The notes beneath the pieces were generated by a model. That model was not told the origin of the DNA. It saw nothing but the letters and a program-made list of their open reading frames with translations, and ran no database searches. From Hyphomicrobiales bacterium (GTDB taxonomy: Bacteria; Pseudomonadota; Alphaproteobacteria; Rhizobiales; CAJQND01), in contig JANQOW010000113.1 of NCBI GenBank assembly GCA_028285595.1, forward strand, positions 1 through 64,000: DNA of 64,000 nucleotides, given 5' to 3'. Of the stretch, positions 1 through 8,446 are shown one piece after another. The position numbers and the translations under genes are program-made. How positions within the stretch are numbered: position 1 is the stretch's first letter; each line of letters starts with the position of its first letter.

Positions 1-79
1 TGAACATCAAAACCACATACGCCTGCATCAGCTCTGCGGGAAACGTCGCCGAAAGCTCGGCAAACGGATTGCTGAACAT
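1..79 (-). CDS. Partial gene, unidentified (N-terminal 26 residues only)
   Basis: An ATG read on the minus strand at position 79 is preceded by a purine-rich GGAGGAGAGG ribosome binding site and opens a frame that runs off the left edge of the window. The 26 visible residues begin MFSNPFAELSATFPAELMQ and go on into a hydrophobic stretch (AYVVLMF), which would suit a membrane protein. Too little is present to assign a family. The strong ribosome binding site is the main reason to think the gene is real. Confidence 0.55.
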   Translation of the reverse strand, partial: MFSNPFAELSATFPAELMQAYVVLMF

Positions 80-356
80 GAAACCGCTCTCCTCTCCTCC
101 CAGATGCGCGTTTCGAGCGAACGCACTTTATCCAAATTCCCACCAGTGGAGGCTGCCTGGCAGCTAAACCGATGGTGCGTAAAAGTGGATTGGCCAAATT
201 TAATCGACCGCCGGATCAACGTGTGTCCGCTAGCTGACAGCGGCGGTAAATCTCCGCAAAGGCACGCACCGGGGAGCATTGAGGCCCTGTAGACGACCAG
301 GCTCGTTGGATTGCGGTATGCCGATCAATTGGCGCAGCAGCGACCGTGCGTTTCGG

Positions 357-1625
357 TCAGACCGCTTCAGCCGTGATGCCCTCAGTGCCGCTGTCGGCCA
401 GTTCCGCGCGCACCCGGCGCGGTCCGGAGAACAGCTCGCCCTGGCCGAACTCCACACCCGTGACCAGATTGGCCACTTCGGCTTCTGTGCTGAGATCTGT
501 GGCGATGGCCTGAACACCGGCCTGACGGCAGCTGGCGAGCAAAGCCATGCATTCAGTATCGCGCTGGGGATCGGTGCGGCTGAAGAAGTAACTCTGCGCT
601 CGGATCATGGTGAACCCTGCGCGGCGCAGGATCTCCGGCTTGGCGTCCAAATCGCGCAACCGGTCCATCACAAAGCTGAAGCCCAGATCGTTCAGGTTGG
701 CCAAAGTCTCCAGGGCCGAAGTGGAGACCACCGCCAGGTCATTCTGCGCAATGGCCGGATGCAGAGCCCCGGCCAGATCCCGGCGAACAGACAAGGTCTC
801 GGACAGATAGATCAGAAAATCTTCATCGAAGTAAGAGCGCTCGTGGAAGCGGCAGATGACCGCTGCATTGCGCCCCCGGTTGCGGAAATGGGTGGCCACG
901 CGCACCGCCTTGTCGAGCAGCATGCGGTCCAGATGAACTTCCAGGTTTTCCCGGCGCAGAACCTCCTTCACCGAGCGCTCGTCAAACGGCGTGCCATTGG
1001 GGCCAATAAGCTGCAAGGTTGCTTCGTAGGCCATGGTGCGGCGCGAGGTGATGGTCACCACGGGCTGAAGATAGAGCCCCTCAGAGCCGGATCCCAAGGC
1101 GTCATCCACCAAAGCGGGTGTGGCTGTCATGGGAAACTTCGAAGGCGGGCCGGACGAGATCTGACGCTGAGCCCCGATCAGGTTTGACAAGGCAGGCTTG
1201 CGCGGCGGCATGGCGGTCATGCGCTCTTCGATCTGCTGGAACTTCTCTTCCATGGCGCCGACCTTCTGGAGCACGTGCTCATACTCTTCGGCGGTCTCAG
1301 GATCTGAGCCGCCCGCCAATTCGTCGAGGCGGCGATGCAGTTGCTGGATTTTCTTGCTGAGCGCGGCGTTGGCTTTGATCAGGTCGGCCAGTTCGCCCGG
1401 GTTGCGCACCTTGCGCTCCGATGAATTGATCCAGCCGGGAATTTGCGAGGCGGCCACAAACAAGATAGCGGCGGCGAGCATGGCTTCGGTCGCCTTAAAG
1501 ACCGAGAAGGCGTAAAGCGCGTAGGCAGCTCCGCCAATGGCCACAATCAGACAAAGATAGGCTGCTTTCTTTTCCCAGCCGCTGCCCCGCCGCATTTTCA
1601 TCGAACCGTCTGTCTTGCTGCTCAA
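357..1625 (-). CDS. TipF-like membrane-anchored degenerate EAL-domain protein
   Basis: Protein of 422 residues. Two hydrophobic segments (about 21-41 and 46-64) are followed by a charged, probably coiled-coil region (about 80-135) and a C-terminal EAL-type domain (about 183-415). The EAL signature is replaced by E-A-T at residues 201-203, and the usual AEGVE motif near the end reads ATDLST, while the terminal GQGELFSGP loop is conserved. This is therefore probably a non-catalytic c-di-GMP-binding protein. The architecture (two membrane helices, coiled coil, inactive EAL) matches Caulobacter TipF, which places the flagellum at the new pole; that function is inferred. The start is a TTG chosen because GAGGGGGAG lies just upstream, whereas the internal ATG at 1601 has no such site. 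No flagellar genes are in the window. Confidence 0.75.
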   Translation of the reverse strand: MSSKTDGSMKMRRGSGWEKKAAYLCLIVAIGGAAYALYAFSVFKATEAMLAAAILFVAASQIPGWINSSERKVRNPGELADLIKANAALSKKIQQLHRRLDELAGGSDPETAEEYEHVLQKVGAMEEKFQQIEERMTAMPPRKPALSNLIGAQRQISSGPPSKFPMTATPALVDDALGSGSEGLYLQPVVTITSRRTMAYEATLQLIGPNGTPFDERSVKEVLRRENLEVHLDRMLLDKAVRVATHFRNRGRNAAVICRFHERSYFDEDFLIYLSETLSVRRDLAGALHPAIAQNDLAVVSTSALETLANLNDLGFSFVMDRLRDLDAKPEILRRAGFTMIRAQSYFFSRTDPQRDTECMALLASCRQAGVQAIATDLSTEAEVANLVTGVEFGQGELFSGPRRVRAELADSGTEGITAEAV

Positions 1626-1987
1626 CGGCTCCCCCTCACCTTAGAAGCCAACCGTCCCCGTGGATATGCCCAAAACTCTCACAAACGACGAATTTATCAA
1701 CCCCTGATGGCAGGGGTGAGTCTTTCAGCTTATGGCCCGTTCTGGGGTGATTCGTGAACCATATTTGCGCACCGCTTGAGCGCCCGGTCCATCAATGGTT
1801 GTGGCCATAACCTTGCACGGTCCAGCTCTCAGACCCGTCCAGAAATCTCATTCCATTTGTCTGACAATCTTAGGTTTCTAAATCTTAATCCATTTGGGGA
1901 GGCCAGCAAGTGTTTGCACTGGCGGCATAAAAACGCTTTAATCGCGCCTTCACTGCTCAGTCCAATGAAAACAGGGAGAGGATTAGC
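1626..1987. other. Intergenic region, divergent promoters expected
   Basis: This 362-bp region separates the TipF-like gene (leftward) from the TAXI binding protein (rightward), so it must carry promoters for both. I see no credible open frame with a ribosome binding site. A short inverted repeat, CCCCTGATGGCAGGGG, lies at 1699-1714 and could be a small hairpin. No recognisable operator or riboswitch was found. Confidence 0.4.
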
Positions 1988-2962
1988 ATGCAGAAGTTTT
2001 TGAAAGGGACAACCGTCGCGCTGGCACTCGGTATGGGGCTTATGACGGCTGGCGCGGCCAACGCGGCCGACCAGAAGTTTGTCTCGATCGGCACCGGCGG
2101 GGTCACCGGCGTTTACTATCCAACCGGCGGCGCCATTTGCCGTCTGGTGAACAAGGGGCGCAAGGATCATGGGATCCGTTGCTCTGCTGAATCAACCGGT
2201 GGCTCGATCTACAACATCAACACCATTCGCGCAGGCGAGCTTGAGTTCGGCGTGGCCCAGTCCGACTGGCAGTACCATGCCTTCAACGGCACGTCGAAAT
2301 TTGCCGACAAAGGCAAGTTTGACAAGCTGCGGGCTGTGTTCTCGGTTCATGCTGAGCCGGTGACCATCATTGCCTCTGAAGCAGCCGGTGTGAAAAACAT
2401 CACCGACCTCAAAGGCAAGCGCCTGAACATCGGCAACCCGGGTTCTGGTACCCGCGGCACCTGGGAAGTGCTTGAAGAAGCCCTTGGCTGGCAGCGCAGC
2501 GACCTGAAGCTGGCGTCTGAAATGAAGTCGGCTGAGACCGGTCAAGCTGTTTGCGACGGCAAAATCGATGCATACTTCTGGCTGGTCGGCCATCCGTCCG
2601 CGTTGACCCAAGAGTCGCTCGCCACTTGTGCCGCCAACCTGGTGAACGCAACCGGCCCGGCCATCGACAAGCTGGTCGCCGACAACCCGTACTACCGCAC
2701 GGCCACCATTCCGGCCGGCATGTACAACAACAAAGAAGACATCACCACGTTTGGCGTGGGCGCCACCTTTGTTTCCAGCGCTGATGTGCCGGACGATGTG
2801 GTTTACACCATCGTGAAAGCTGTCTTTGAGAACTTCGATCAGTTCAAGAAGCTGCACCCGGCCTTTGCCAACCTGAAGGAAACCGAGATGATCAAGGATG
2901 GTCTGTCGGCTCCTCTGCATCCGGGTGCTGAAAAGTACTACAAAGAAAAAGGCTGGATGTAA
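1988..2962 (+). CDS. TAXI-family TRAP transporter solute-binding protein
   Basis: Periplasmic substrate-binding subunit of 324 residues that captures a small molecule, usually a carboxylate or amino acid, for the adjacent TRAP permease. The N terminus is a clear signal peptide ([20 protein letters not shown], cleavage near ANAADQ). The mature part starts with [18 protein letters not shown], the hallmark of TAXI proteins, and a second conserved region [14 protein letters not shown] occurs mid-protein. Length is normal for the family. GGGAGAGGA lies just upstream of the ATG. It is followed by a GC-rich hairpin and then the permease, the usual arrangement when the binding protein is made in excess. 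The ligand cannot be read from sequence. Confidence 0.93.
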   Translation: MQKFLKGTTVALALGMGLMTAGAANAADQKFVSIGTGGVTGVYYPTGGAICRLVNKGRKDHGIRCSAESTGGSIYNINTIRAGELEFGVAQSDWQYHAFNGTSKFADKGKFDKLRAVFSVHAEPVTIIASEAAGVKNITDLKGKRLNIGNPGSGTRGTWEVLEEALGWQRSDLKLASEMKSAETGQAVCDGKIDAYFWLVGHPSALTQESLATCAANLVNATGPAIDKLVADNPYYRTATIPAGMYNNKEDITTFGVGATFVSSADVPDDVVYTIVKAVFENFDQFKKLHPAFANLKETEMIKDGLSAPLHPGAEKYYKEKGWM

Positions 2963-2979
2963 TAAGCCAACCACATATC

Positions 2980-3014
2980 GGGCGGGCCTCCCAGGGGCCC
3001 GCCCGAAGTGTTTT
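2980..3014 (+). terminator. Hairpin between TRAP binding protein and permease
   Basis: CGGGCGGGCC at 2980-2989 pairs perfectly with GGCCCGCCCG at 2996-3005, giving a 10-bp GC stem with a 6-nt loop, followed by a short T-rich stretch (TGTTTTA). It lies 18 bp after the binding-protein stop codon. It may be a partial terminator or an mRNA-stabilising stem that keeps binding protein above permease. Confidence 0.6.
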
Positions 3015-3082
3015 AGGGCAGTTTTAGAGTTTTGACGCGCGCCACAGCGGGGAAGCAGCGGCGCGCGGAGGGGAGATATCAA

Positions 3083-5713
3083 ATGGCCAGAGAAGTACAG
3101 AGCGCTGAAGAGCTCGTCGCCCAGGTGGATACCGGCGGGCGCGATCCGGTGGGCTGGCAACACAAGCTTATCCTGATAATCGCGTTTGTTTGGGCCTGCT
3201 ATCAGCTGTACATTGCTTCAAACCTGCCGTTCTTTCTCACGGACCTGACCGGCATCAGTCTCATACTGCCCTCCAGTGAGGCCCGCAGGATCCATCTGGC
3301 GTTTGCGATTTTCCTCGCAGCCATGGTGTTCCCCCTCTTCAAGTCGTCGCCCAAGAACACCATCCCTTGGTATGACTGGGCCTTGGCGTTCACCGGCATT
3401 GGGGTGTGCCTGTGGGCGATCATCGATAAGACGGCGATTGCCGGACGGGCCGGCCTGCCCACCACCACCGATATGGTGGTTTCGGCTGTTGGTCTGTTCG
3501 TTCTGGGCGTCTCTATCTACCGCTCGCTTGGCTTGCCATTGGTGATCATTTCTTCGATCTTCATGGCTTATGTGTTCTTCGGCCATGCGGCCTGGCTGCC
3601 CGACGTGATCCAGTGGAAGGGGGCCTCATTCGGCAAGGCCACCTGGCATTACTGGATGCAGGATGAAGGGGTGTTCGGGGTCGCCCTCAAGGTCTCCACC
3701 GAGCTGATCTTCCTGTTCGTCCTGTTCGGCGCCATTCTGGAGAAGGCGGGTGCCGGCAACTATTTCATCAAGATCGCTTTTGCCCTGCTTGGCCATCTGC
3801 GTGGCGGCCCGGCCAAGGCGGCGGTTGTGGCTTCGGCCATGAGCGGGCTCTATTCGGGCTCCTCGATCGCCAACACGGTGACCACGGGCACGTTCACCAT
3901 TCCGCTGATGAAGCGCACCGGCTTCTCGCCGGAAAAGGCGGGCGCGGTTGAGGTGGCCTCGTCCACCAACGGCCAGCTCACACCGCCGGTGATGGGGGCC
4001 GCTGCGTTCCTGATCGCCGAGTTCACCGGCATCGCCTATACCGACATTCTGAAACACGCCCTGGTGCCGGCGCTGGTGAGCTATATCGCGCTTGTCTACA
4101 TCGTGCACCTTGAGGCTATGAAGCTTGGCCTGCAGGGTCTTCCCAAGCCGCCATCAGAGCGCACGCTCGCCCAGAAAATGCTGGGCGTTCTGACCGGGGC
4201 CCTCGGCACGGCGCTGCTGCTGTGGATCGTCTATCAGATCCTGGCCGTGGTGAAGGCCGCTGCCCCTGATATGTCGTTCCTCACCGTGGCCGTACTGTCC
4301 GGCATCGCCTATCTGGTGCTCTTGTGGTTCGCCTCGCGTGTGCCCGATCTTGTTGTGGATGCGCCGGATGCCCCGATCACCGAGCTGCCCAAAGCCGGCG
4401 CTACGGCCATCACCGGGCTCTACTACATCCTGCCGATCGTCATTCTGATCTGGTGCATTCTGCCCACGCCTGAGCGCCTGTCGCCCTCGCTGGCCGCGTT
4501 CTGGGCGGTGGTGGCCATGACCATCGTGGCAATCACCCACCGGCCTCTGAAGGCGATTATGCGCGGCGAAAGCGACGTGGTGAACGGCTTCAAGCAAGGC
4601 GTCGCCGAGTGGGTCGAAGGCATGATTTCCGGCTCGCGAAACATGATCTCCATCGGCATCGCCACGGGCGCTGCCGGCATCATCATCGGATCAATCTCAC
4701 TGACCGGCGCACACCAGGTGATTGGCGAGTTCGTGGAATTCCTCTCCGGCGGCAGCCTGCTACTAATGCTGATCCTGGTGGCGGTGATGAGCCTGATCCT
4801 CGGCATGGGTCTGCCCACCACGGCAAACTACATCGTGGTGTCCTCGCTGATGGCTCCGGTGATCGTGGCGCTGGGCGCAAAGAGCGGACTGATCGTGCCG
4901 ATCATCGCGGTGCACCTGTTCGTGTTCTATTTCGGCATCTTGGCGGATGATACGCCGCCCGTGGGGCTTGCCGCCTTTGCGGCGGCGGCCATATCGGGCG
5001 GGGATCCTATCAAGACCGGTCTTCAGGGCTTTGCCTATGACATCCGCACCGCGCTGCTGCCGTTCCTCTTCATCTTCAACACCGAGCTGTTGTTGATAAA
5101 TGTGGGCTTCGGCAAGGCGATCTTCGTCTTTGTGGTGGCGACTATAGCGATGATGTTATTCGCCTCAGCCACCCAGAGCTGGTTCCTGACCCGCAATAAG
5201 ATCTGGGAATCTGTGGCGTTGCTTCTGGTGGCCTTCACGCTCTTCAGGCCCGGGTTCTGGCTCGACCGCGTGCACCCGCCGTATGAGATCATACCGCCCG
5301 CGCAGATCATGGAAGTGGTGGGCGAGGTCCCGCCGTCCGGCACCATGACGGTGGTGGTCAAGGGTCCGAACTTCGACACCGGCGAGACGGACAGCACCAC
5401 GCTGCTCATCCCGCTGGGCAAGCCGGCGGAAGCTGTGAAGCGACTGCAGGATGCAGGCCTTACGGTGAATGTGGAAGATGGCTTGGCCAAGATCGAAGAG
5501 CCCCTGCCGCAAACCCCGTTCTTTGAGAAGATCGGCAAGAGCTTCGACTATTACGCCGACGATCCGGTGGTGATCTCCGAGATCAAGAAGGAAGCCGAGC
5601 GTCTGCCCAAAGAGGTTTTCTACATCCCGGCACTCTTGCTACTCGGCTTGGTGGTGCTGATGCAGATGAGACGCCGCCGTCAGGAAGAGCCGGCGACGGC
5701 CGCGGCGGCTTAA
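3083..5713 (+). CDS. TRAP transporter permease, fused small and large subunits (TAXI type)
   Basis: Inner-membrane permease of 876 residues using an ion gradient to import the ligand bound by the upstream TAXI protein. The N-terminal part carries the four-helix small-subunit domain. The central part is the DctM-like large subunit with conserved segments such as GLYSGSSIANTVTTGTFTIP and ILGMGLPTTANYIVVSSLMA. A soluble C-terminal extension (about 710-850) resembles DUF3394 and ends in a last membrane helix (FYIPALLLLGLVVLMQM). The start at 3083 is chosen because GGAGGGGAGA lies 7-15 bp upstream; an upstream start at 3032 lacks one. Single-gene fusions are typical of TAXI-TRAP systems. Confidence 0.92.
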   Translation: MAREVQSAEELVAQVDTGGRDPVGWQHKLILIIAFVWACYQLYIASNLPFFLTDLTGISLILPSSEARRIHLAFAIFLAAMVFPLFKSSPKNTIPWYDWALAFTGIGVCLWAIIDKTAIAGRAGLPTTTDMVVSAVGLFVLGVSIYRSLGLPLVIISSIFMAYVFFGHAAWLPDVIQWKGASFGKATWHYWMQDEGVFGVALKVSTELIFLFVLFGAILEKAGAGNYFIKIAFALLGHLRGGPAKAAVVASAMSGLYSGSSIANTVTTGTFTIPLMKRTGFSPEKAGAVEVASSTNGQLTPPVMGAAAFLIAEFTGIAYTDILKHALVPALVSYIALVYIVHLEAMKLGLQGLPKPPSERTLAQKMLGVLTGALGTALLLWIVYQILAVVKAAAPDMSFLTVAVLSGIAYLVLLWFASRVPDLVVDAPDAPITELPKAGATAITGLYYILPIVILIWCILPTPERLSPSLAAFWAVVAMTIVAITHRPLKAIMRGESDVVNGFKQGVAEWVEGMISGSRNMISIGIATGAAGIIIGSISLTGAHQVIGEFVEFLSGGSLLLMLILVAVMSLILGMGLPTTANYIVVSSLMAPVIVALGAKSGLIVPIIAVHLFVFYFGILADDTPPVGLAAFAAAAISGGDPIKTGLQGFAYDIRTALLPFLFIFNTELLLINVGFGKAIFVFVVATIAMMLFASATQSWFLTRNKIWESVALLLVAFTLFRPGFWLDRVHPPYEIIPPAQIMEVVGEVPPSGTMTVVVKGPNFDTGETDSTTLLIPLGKPAEAVKRLQDAGLTVNVEDGLAKIEEPLPQTPFFEKIGKSFDYYADDPVVISEIKKEAERLPKEVFYIPALLLLGLVVLMQMRRRRQEEPATAAAA

Positions 5714-5719
5714 GGCCCG

Positions 5720-5792
5720 CTTCCCTGCGAAAGCAGGGACCTTATCAGCCAGGGGACTGCCCTGCGCCATGGGCCCCTGCTGTCGCAGGGGC
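5720..5792. repeat. Two palindromic hairpins between convergent genes
   Basis: TCCCTGC-GAAA-GCAGGGA at 5722-5739 is a perfect 7-bp stem with a GAAA loop. GCCCCTGC-TGTC-GCAGGGGC at 5773-5792 is a second perfect stem. The stretch from 5722 through CCTTATCAGCCAGGGGA matches the element found at 59442-59475 almost base for base. The pair lies between the converging TRAP permease and aminotransferase genes and may act as a bidirectional terminator, but the match at 59.4 kb marks it as a dispersed repeat. Confidence 0.75.
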
Positions 5793-5798
5793 TCACGA

Positions 5799-7145
5799 TC
5801 AACGTGCAGCAACAGCCTGATCGATGGAGCGGGCGAGCTTGTCGGCAAGCTCATCCAACTGGGCATCGGTGACTATGAAAGGCGGTGCGAGCATCACGTG
5901 ATCGCCCTTGATCCCGTCAATGGTGCCGGAGCCCGGATAGCACACCAGGCCGTTCTCCAGAGCGAGCGGGCGAACCTTGCCGCCAACCCCGCGTGAGGGA
6001 TCAAACGGTGCATTGGTCTCCCGGTCCTCCACCAGCTCCAGCCCCATGAAGAGGCCGCGACCGCGAATGTCGCCCACATGGGGGTGGTCGGCGAACTTCT
6101 CCTGCAGCACCGTGCGCAATTTGACGCCCATGGCGGCGCTCCTGGCCACCAACTGCTCGTCCTCAAACACCTTCTGAACCTCAAGGCCGGCGGCGCAGGC
6201 CGTGGGGTGGCCCACATACGTGTGGCCATGCTGGAAGAAGCCGCTGCCGGTCTCGATGACCTCCGCCAGTTCCTCGCGCACCATGACCGCGCCGATGGGC
6301 TGGTAGCCGGCGCCAAGGCCTTTGGCGAGGGTAATCATATCGGGCACCACACCGTCCTGCTCACAGGCAAACAAGGTCCCCGTGCGGCCCATGCCGCTCA
6401 TCACCTCATCAAGGATCATCAAAGCGCCGCTCTCATCACAGATCCGCCGGATCTCTTTGAAGTAACCCGGCACGGGAGGCACCGCGCCCAAGGTCGCGCC
6501 CACCACGGTCTCTGAGATAAAGGAAACCGCCCTCCCCTCTCCCAGTTCGTCAATGTGGCTGGCCAGGGAGCCCGCCGCTCTCAGGCCATACTCCTCGTCG
6601 CTTTCACCGTCCTGGCGGTGGCGGAAGGCGAAGCACGGTTCGGCATGGCGCACATTGGGCAAAAGCACCGGCTGGAACGTCGCCCGCCTGGCCAGGTTGC
6701 CGGAGACCGAAAGTGCTCCCAGCGTGTTGCCGTGATAGCTCATGCGGCGTGCCAGGAAGGTGTCCCGGCCGGTCTCGCCACGCTCCACATGGATTTGCCG
6801 GGCGAGCTTCAACGCTGCTTCATTGGCTTCTGACCCGCCGGAGAGGAAATAGACCCGCCAGGCTCCACCCGGCGCCTTGGCGCTGAGGATCTCGGCCAGC
6901 TCTTCGGCCGCTTCATTGGTGAAGAAGCCGGTGTGGGCAAAAGCCATTTGATCGAGCTGCGCCTTGATGGCGGCAATAATGCGCGGGTGACCGTGGCCCA
7001 GGCACGACACGGCGGCGCCGCCTGAGGCATCAAGATACTGTTTTCCCGTCTTGTCTGTGATATAGGCGCCTGCTCCGGAGCCCACTGTGGCGTATTCGGT
7101 CTTAAGGTGCCGGTAGAAAACCCGGCTGCGGTTGGTCTGTGCCAT
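5799..7145 (-). CDS. Class III aminotransferase (PLP-dependent)
   Basis: Cytoplasmic pyridoxal-phosphate enzyme of 448 residues that moves an amino group between an amine or omega-amino acid and a keto acid. Visible family features are [16 protein letters not shown] (about 101-116), the PLP-binding Asp in [12 protein letters not shown] (Asp246) and the Schiff-base lysine in [15 protein letters not shown] (Lys275). The start at 7145 gives a family-normal N terminus; no strong ribosome binding site is visible. The gene is divergent from glycerate kinase with 43 bp between starts. The exact substrate is not predictable. The neighbouring TRAP importer and glycerate kinase suggest amino-acid or amino-alcohol catabolism, but this is inference. 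Confidence 0.9.
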   Translation of the reverse strand: MAQTNRSRVFYRHLKTEYATVGSGAGAYITDKTGKQYLDASGGAAVSCLGHGHPRIIAAIKAQLDQMAFAHTGFFTNEAAEELAEILSAKAPGGAWRVYFLSGGSEANEAALKLARQIHVERGETGRDTFLARRMSYHGNTLGALSVSGNLARRATFQPVLLPNVRHAEPCFAFRHRQDGESDEEYGLRAAGSLASHIDELGEGRAVSFISETVVGATLGAVPPVPGYFKEIRRICDESGALMILDEVMSGMGRTGTLFACEQDGVVPDMITLAKGLGAGYQPIGAVMVREELAEVIETGSGFFQHGHTYVGHPTACAAGLEVQKVFEDEQLVARSAAMGVKLRTVLQEKFADHPHVGDIRGRGLFMGLELVEDRETNAPFDPSRGVGGKVRPLALENGLVCYPGSGTIDGIKGDHVMLAPPFIVTDAQLDELADKLARSIDQAVAAR

Positions 7146-7188
7146 GGTCTTGGTGAGCCCTGATAGGAAGATTGAGCGTGTTGAGAAA

Positions 7189-8442
7189 ATGACCGAAGAC
7201 CCAAAATCCTTTTTGCGCAAGCTCTTTGATGTCGCGGTGGACGCCGCCCAACCCAGCCTGCGCGTGCCCGGCTTCCTGCCAGAGCCGCCCAGCGGCCGCA
7301 CAATTGTCGCCGGCGCCGGCAAGGCCGGGGCTGCCATGGTGCAAGCCGTGGAGGCCAATTGGGCCGGTCCGCTGGAGGGCCTCGTGATCACCCGCTACGG
7401 GCACGGGCTGCCCACTGAGCAGGTTGAAGTGGTGGAAGCCTCGCACCCGGTTCCCGACGCCGCCGGATTTGCGGCAGCGCAACGGGTGAACCAGATCGTG
7501 CAGGGCTTAAGCGAAGACGACCTGGTGTTGTTTCTGATCTCCGGTGGCGGCTCGGCGCTTATGACCGCGCCCGCGGAAGGTGTGTCCCTGGAGGACAAGC
7601 AGGCCGTGAACAAGGCCCTGCTGGCGTGCGGCGCGCATATTGGCGAGATCAATTGCGTGCGCAAACACCTCTCCGCCATCAAAGGCGGACGGCTGGCTGC
7701 ACACGCCTATCCCGCACGCCGTGTCGCGCTGATGATCTCCGATGTGCCCGGCGATGATCCTTCAGTGATCGCTTCAGGGCCCACGGTGGTTGACCCGTCC
7801 ACGCGCCAGGATGCCCTGGACATCATTGCGAAGTACGCCCTGAATGTCCCGGCCGCCATCACGGAATATCTGGCCTCGCCCTCCTCAGAGACCCCCAAGC
7901 CCGGCGACACGCGCCTGGCAGGTGTGGAGAACCATGTCATCGCCGCCCCATCCCAATCCCTGGCTGCGGCGAAGGTGGTGGCGGAGCAGGCCGGCGTTAG
8001 AGTGATCGACCTCGGCGATCTTGTGGAAGGGGAAGCGCGGGAGGTCGGTGCGGAGCATGCGCGTGCGGCCCTGGAGATCGCGGCCGGCGACCACCCTCCA
8101 ACACTTATCCTGTCGGGCGGTGAATGCACGGTGACGATCGCCGGCACCGGCAAGGGTGGACCCAACACCGAATACCTCATGGGGATGGCTCTTGAGCTGA
8201 ACGGTGCTGAGGGCATTCATGCTCTGGCCTGTGATACGGATGGGATTGACGGCGCTATGGACAATGCCGGGGCCACCATCGATCCCACCACCCTGGCCCG
8301 GGCGGCCGCTGCCGGGCTGGACACCGCGGCGATGCTCGCCGACAACGACGCCCACGCCTATTTCCTGAAGCTCAACGATCTGGTGCTTTCAGGCCCGACC
8401 CACACCAACGTCAACGATTTTCGGGCGATCTTAATCCTCTAG
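7189..8442 (+). CDS. Glycerate 2-kinase, type II (DUF4147/MOFRL family)
   Basis: Enzyme of 417 residues expected to phosphorylate D-glycerate to 2-phosphoglycerate, feeding glyoxylate, serine-cycle or tartronate intermediates into glycolysis. The N-terminal domain contains the glycine-rich IVAGAGKAGAAM and LFLISGGGSALMTAP motifs. The C-terminal MOFRL domain contains LSGGECTVTIAGTGKGGPN and ACDTDGIDGAMDNAGA. The length fits GckA/TtuD-type kinases. The ATG at 7189 is preferred to an upstream ATG at 7132, which would overlap the divergent aminotransferase start; the ribosome binding site is weak in both cases. The stop lies only 4 bp from the end of the convergent three-repeat protein gene. Confidence 0.88.
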   Translation: MTEDPKSFLRKLFDVAVDAAQPSLRVPGFLPEPPSGRTIVAGAGKAGAAMVQAVEANWAGPLEGLVITRYGHGLPTEQVEVVEASHPVPDAAGFAAAQRVNQIVQGLSEDDLVLFLISGGGSALMTAPAEGVSLEDKQAVNKALLACGAHIGEINCVRKHLSAIKGGRLAAHAYPARRVALMISDVPGDDPSVIASGPTVVDPSTRQDALDIIAKYALNVPAAITEYLASPSSETPKPGDTRLAGVENHVIAAPSQSLAAAKVVAEQAGVRVIDLGDLVEGEAREVGAEHARAALEIAAGDHPPTLILSGGECTVTIAGTGKGGPNTEYLMGMALELNGAEGIHALACDTDGIDGAMDNAGATIDPTTLARAAAAGLDTAAMLADNDAHAYFLKLNDLVLSGPTHTNVNDFRAILIL

Positions 8443-8446
8443 ACGC

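Noticed and set aside
80-356. Small genes or a tRNA between the first two genes
   Set aside because: Short frames present lack ribosome binding sites and no cloverleaf could be drawn.
279-1187. 302-codon plus-strand frame over the TipF-like gene
   Set aside because: Antisense; Gln/Arg/His-rich, no ribosome binding site; the minus-strand EAL protein explains the region.
2192-3163. 323-codon minus-strand frame across the TAXI gene
   Set aside because: Overlaps the binding protein and the start of the permease; composition is that of reversed GC-rich codons.
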